Below are positions 30,600-31,781 of a stretch of 31,781 bases of DNA, piece after piece (position 1 is the first letter of the stretch; each line of letters begins with the position of its first letter). The notes under the pieces were generated by a model. That model was given only the letters and a program-made list of their open reading frames with translations. It was not told the DNA's origin and did no database searches. Origin of the DNA: Candidatus Heimdallarchaeota archaeon (lineage in GTDB: Archaea; Asgardarchaeota; Heimdallarchaeia; Heimdallarchaeales; Heimdallarchaeaceae). Location: contig JAEOTK010000128.1 of assembly GCA_016839875.1 (NCBI GenBank), positions 1 to 31,781 of the forward strand, in the 5' to 3' direction. Position numbers and translations under genes: made by a program.

Positions 30600-31283
30600 T
30601 TGATTTTAGATAATGTAACTCAGTGTATTTTGCTTCATCTTTTTCGCAAAAAGGAAATAAATTTCCAACGTTTTTCTGATGTAGAAAGAGAAAGATGCTC
30701 TCTAATTTTAAAGTCATTCGGCTACTCTTCAGAGGATTTCTTTCAGAAGAATAATTTTTCAGAGCTAGAACAAGGTAACATTCTTTATGAGATATTAAAG
30801 ATGAATAATAATATTCAAACTATAGGCCAACTTCTGGATTGGAAGAAATTTGAAAATCTTATATCTGCCATTTTTGACAAAGAAAATTACTCTGTTTTAA
30901 CTAATTTTCGCTTTAAGGATGAAATTACGAAGTATGAAATAGATGTGATTTCTTTTAAATTTCCATATATTTTTGTTATTGATTGTAAATATTACAAGAA
31001 TATGTCTTTATCCGTAGTTAGGACTGCGGTTGAGAAACAGAAGGAAAGAGTTGAAGCGTTGTTTGAAATATTTTCCATAATATCTGATGAGCTTATCTCT
31101 AAACTTCAATTACCTCTCAAACAAAGGTTATTTCTTTTTCCACTAGTAATTTCTTTGAGAGATCATCAGACTCAATTTTATCAAGATGTTCCTATTGTTC
31201 CATATAAGCAATTATCGGGATTTTTACAAGAAATTGATGAAATTAGAGAAAAAATGTTTCATTTAAATATTTTACTTGAGTGA
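30600..31283 (+). CDS. PD-(D/E)XK nuclease-like protein
   Basis: A 227-residue protein from a TTG at 30600, supported by GAGGGAG just upstream. A helical N-terminal part (1-85) is followed by a domain resembling restriction endonuclease/RecB-type nucleases. DWKKFENLISAIFDKENYSVL (about 80-100, part) supplies the entry helix. Then YEIDVISFKFPYIFVIDCKYY contains the D...DxK active-site pattern (D before VIS; D-C-K). The rest is helical and strand-rich with no second domain recognised. It may cut or bind nucleic acid, with no target visible. It lies directly behind the small GTPase gene and is likely in the same operon. The family is not recognised by name. Confidence 0.77.
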   Translation: MILDNVTQCILLHLFRKKEINFQRFSDVERERCSLILKSFGYSSEDFFQKNNFSELEQGNILYEILKMNNNIQTIGQLLDWKKFENLISAIFDKENYSVLTNFRFKDEITKYEIDVISFKFPYIFVIDCKYYKNMSLSVVRTAVEKQKERVEALFEIFSIISDELISKLQLPLKQRLFLFPLVISLRDHQTQFYQDVPIVPYKQLSGFLQEIDEIREKMFHLNILLE

Positions 31284-31383
31284 TAATGCTGAGAAAATAA
31301 GTGAAAGTGTTTAGCAGTGACGAAATTCATTTATACTTATCAAACTTATTATCTTCTTAAGCAAAAGATTTGAGCTGAAATAT

Positions 31384-31781
31384 ATGGCTGTAGAATCTGA
31401 GAGTCCTTTTAGTATTGTACGTTCGTTAGTGAAGAAATTTCTAGGTGAAATGAGAGTTATCAGAGTAAATTCTGAAGAACAGGCAAAAGCTAGAGCAGAG
31501 GAAATAAAAAGTGGTTCTCTTGCCCCTGGTAAAGCACAATATTCAGTTTCTGAAGTAGATGGAATCATTAGAACTTTCAAAGATAGTTATGTTGGTTTAC
31601 TTAGTGATATTCACTTAATGATTGTTACAGAGAGTACTTCTAAAATAAGACAAGGTATTGAGCAGGGTTATATTAACGCTGAAATGATTACACAAGAGAT
31701 GTTAGATACATTAGAAAGTCTAAGAGCTGAAGCTGCAAAAATTCCTGGTTTTCAACAAAAAATTCAGGATGATGCACTAAA
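31384..31781 (+). CDS. uncharacterised gene, truncated by the window end
   Basis: An open frame from the ATG at 31384 runs to the window edge (132 codons seen), beginning MAVESESPFSIVRSLVKKFLG. The visible part is mostly helical and hydrophilic (EEQAKARAEEIKSG, TFKDSYVGLLSDIHLMIVTE, QEMLDTLESLRAEAAKIPGF). No signal peptide or known motif is seen. TTTATACTTA at about 31330-31339 could be its TATA box. I do not recognise it. Confidence 0.75.
   Translation, partial: MAVESESPFSIVRSLVKKFLGEMRVIRVNSEEQAKARAEEIKSGSLAPGKAQYSVSEVDGIIRTFKDSYVGLLSDIHLMIVTESTSKIRQGIEQGYINAEMITQEMLDTLESLRAEAAKIPGFQQKIQDDAL

Overview
The window is AT-rich archaeal DNA. It carries archaeal ribosomal proteins (eS30, eS8), SRP19, the C/D and H/ACA RNP proteins fibrillarin, Nop5 and Gar1, archaeal-type Elp3, Trm1, an RPC34/TFE-beta transcription factor, and an archaeal HMG-CoA synthase/thiolase/DUF35 cluster. 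Three features point towards an Asgard archaeon, possibly Heimdallarchaeia-like: an MglA/Arf-like small GTPase, a subtilase with the layout of eukaryotic site-1 protease, and a TFE-beta with the full RPC39-type cysteine spacing. That placement is inference; no rRNA gene is present to confirm it. Starts are often GTG or TTG. Recognisable GGTGA-type ribosome binding sites and TATA boxes are common. No gene-free stretch exceeds about 225 bases, and I saw no tRNA, rRNA, CRISPR array or insertion sequence.

Layout. 1-3140 (+): eS30, Elp3 and a large HTH regulator. 3156-5474 (-): a small winged-helix gene followed by nop5 and flpA (C/D box RNP), preceded by a striking array of TGTG...CACA operator-like repeats. 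5635-8550 (-): a secreted, membrane-anchored subtilase. 8687-9825 (+): eS8, SRP19 and Gar1. 10051-13091 (+): TFE-beta, RlmE-type rRNA methyltransferase, Trm1 and RNase HII. 13084-13743 (-): rhomboid protease. 13854-15765 (+): a YkgJ-type cysteine cluster protein and an unknown zinc-ribbon protein. 15766-18381 (-): HMG-CoA synthase, a thiolase and a DUF35 scaffold, the first steps of the mevalonate pathway. 18515-19213 (-): GrpE. 19431-20651 (+): a DUF438/hemerythrin/PAS sensor. 20734-20807 (+): a structured RNA element resembling an H/ACA guide, then a UPF0200 P-loop kinase-like gene and a coiled-coil winged-helix protein. 22474-28817 (-): a tightly overlapping three-gene operon of an RND/MMPL transporter, a membrane-anchored exported protein and a PIN-domain protein. 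28968 to the end (+): a SIS-domain isomerase, the small GTPase, a PD-(D/E)XK nuclease-like protein and a truncated unknown gene.

Most genes serve RNA processing, translation and lipid synthesis. The best leads for something new are: (1) the thiolase of the mevalonate cluster, which lacks the nucleophilic Cys and the GHP His; (2) the H/ACA-like hairpin RNA at 20734-20807; (3) the operator array in front of the winged-helix/nop5/flpA operon; (4) the RND/exported protein/PIN operon; (5) the site-1-protease-like subtilase.
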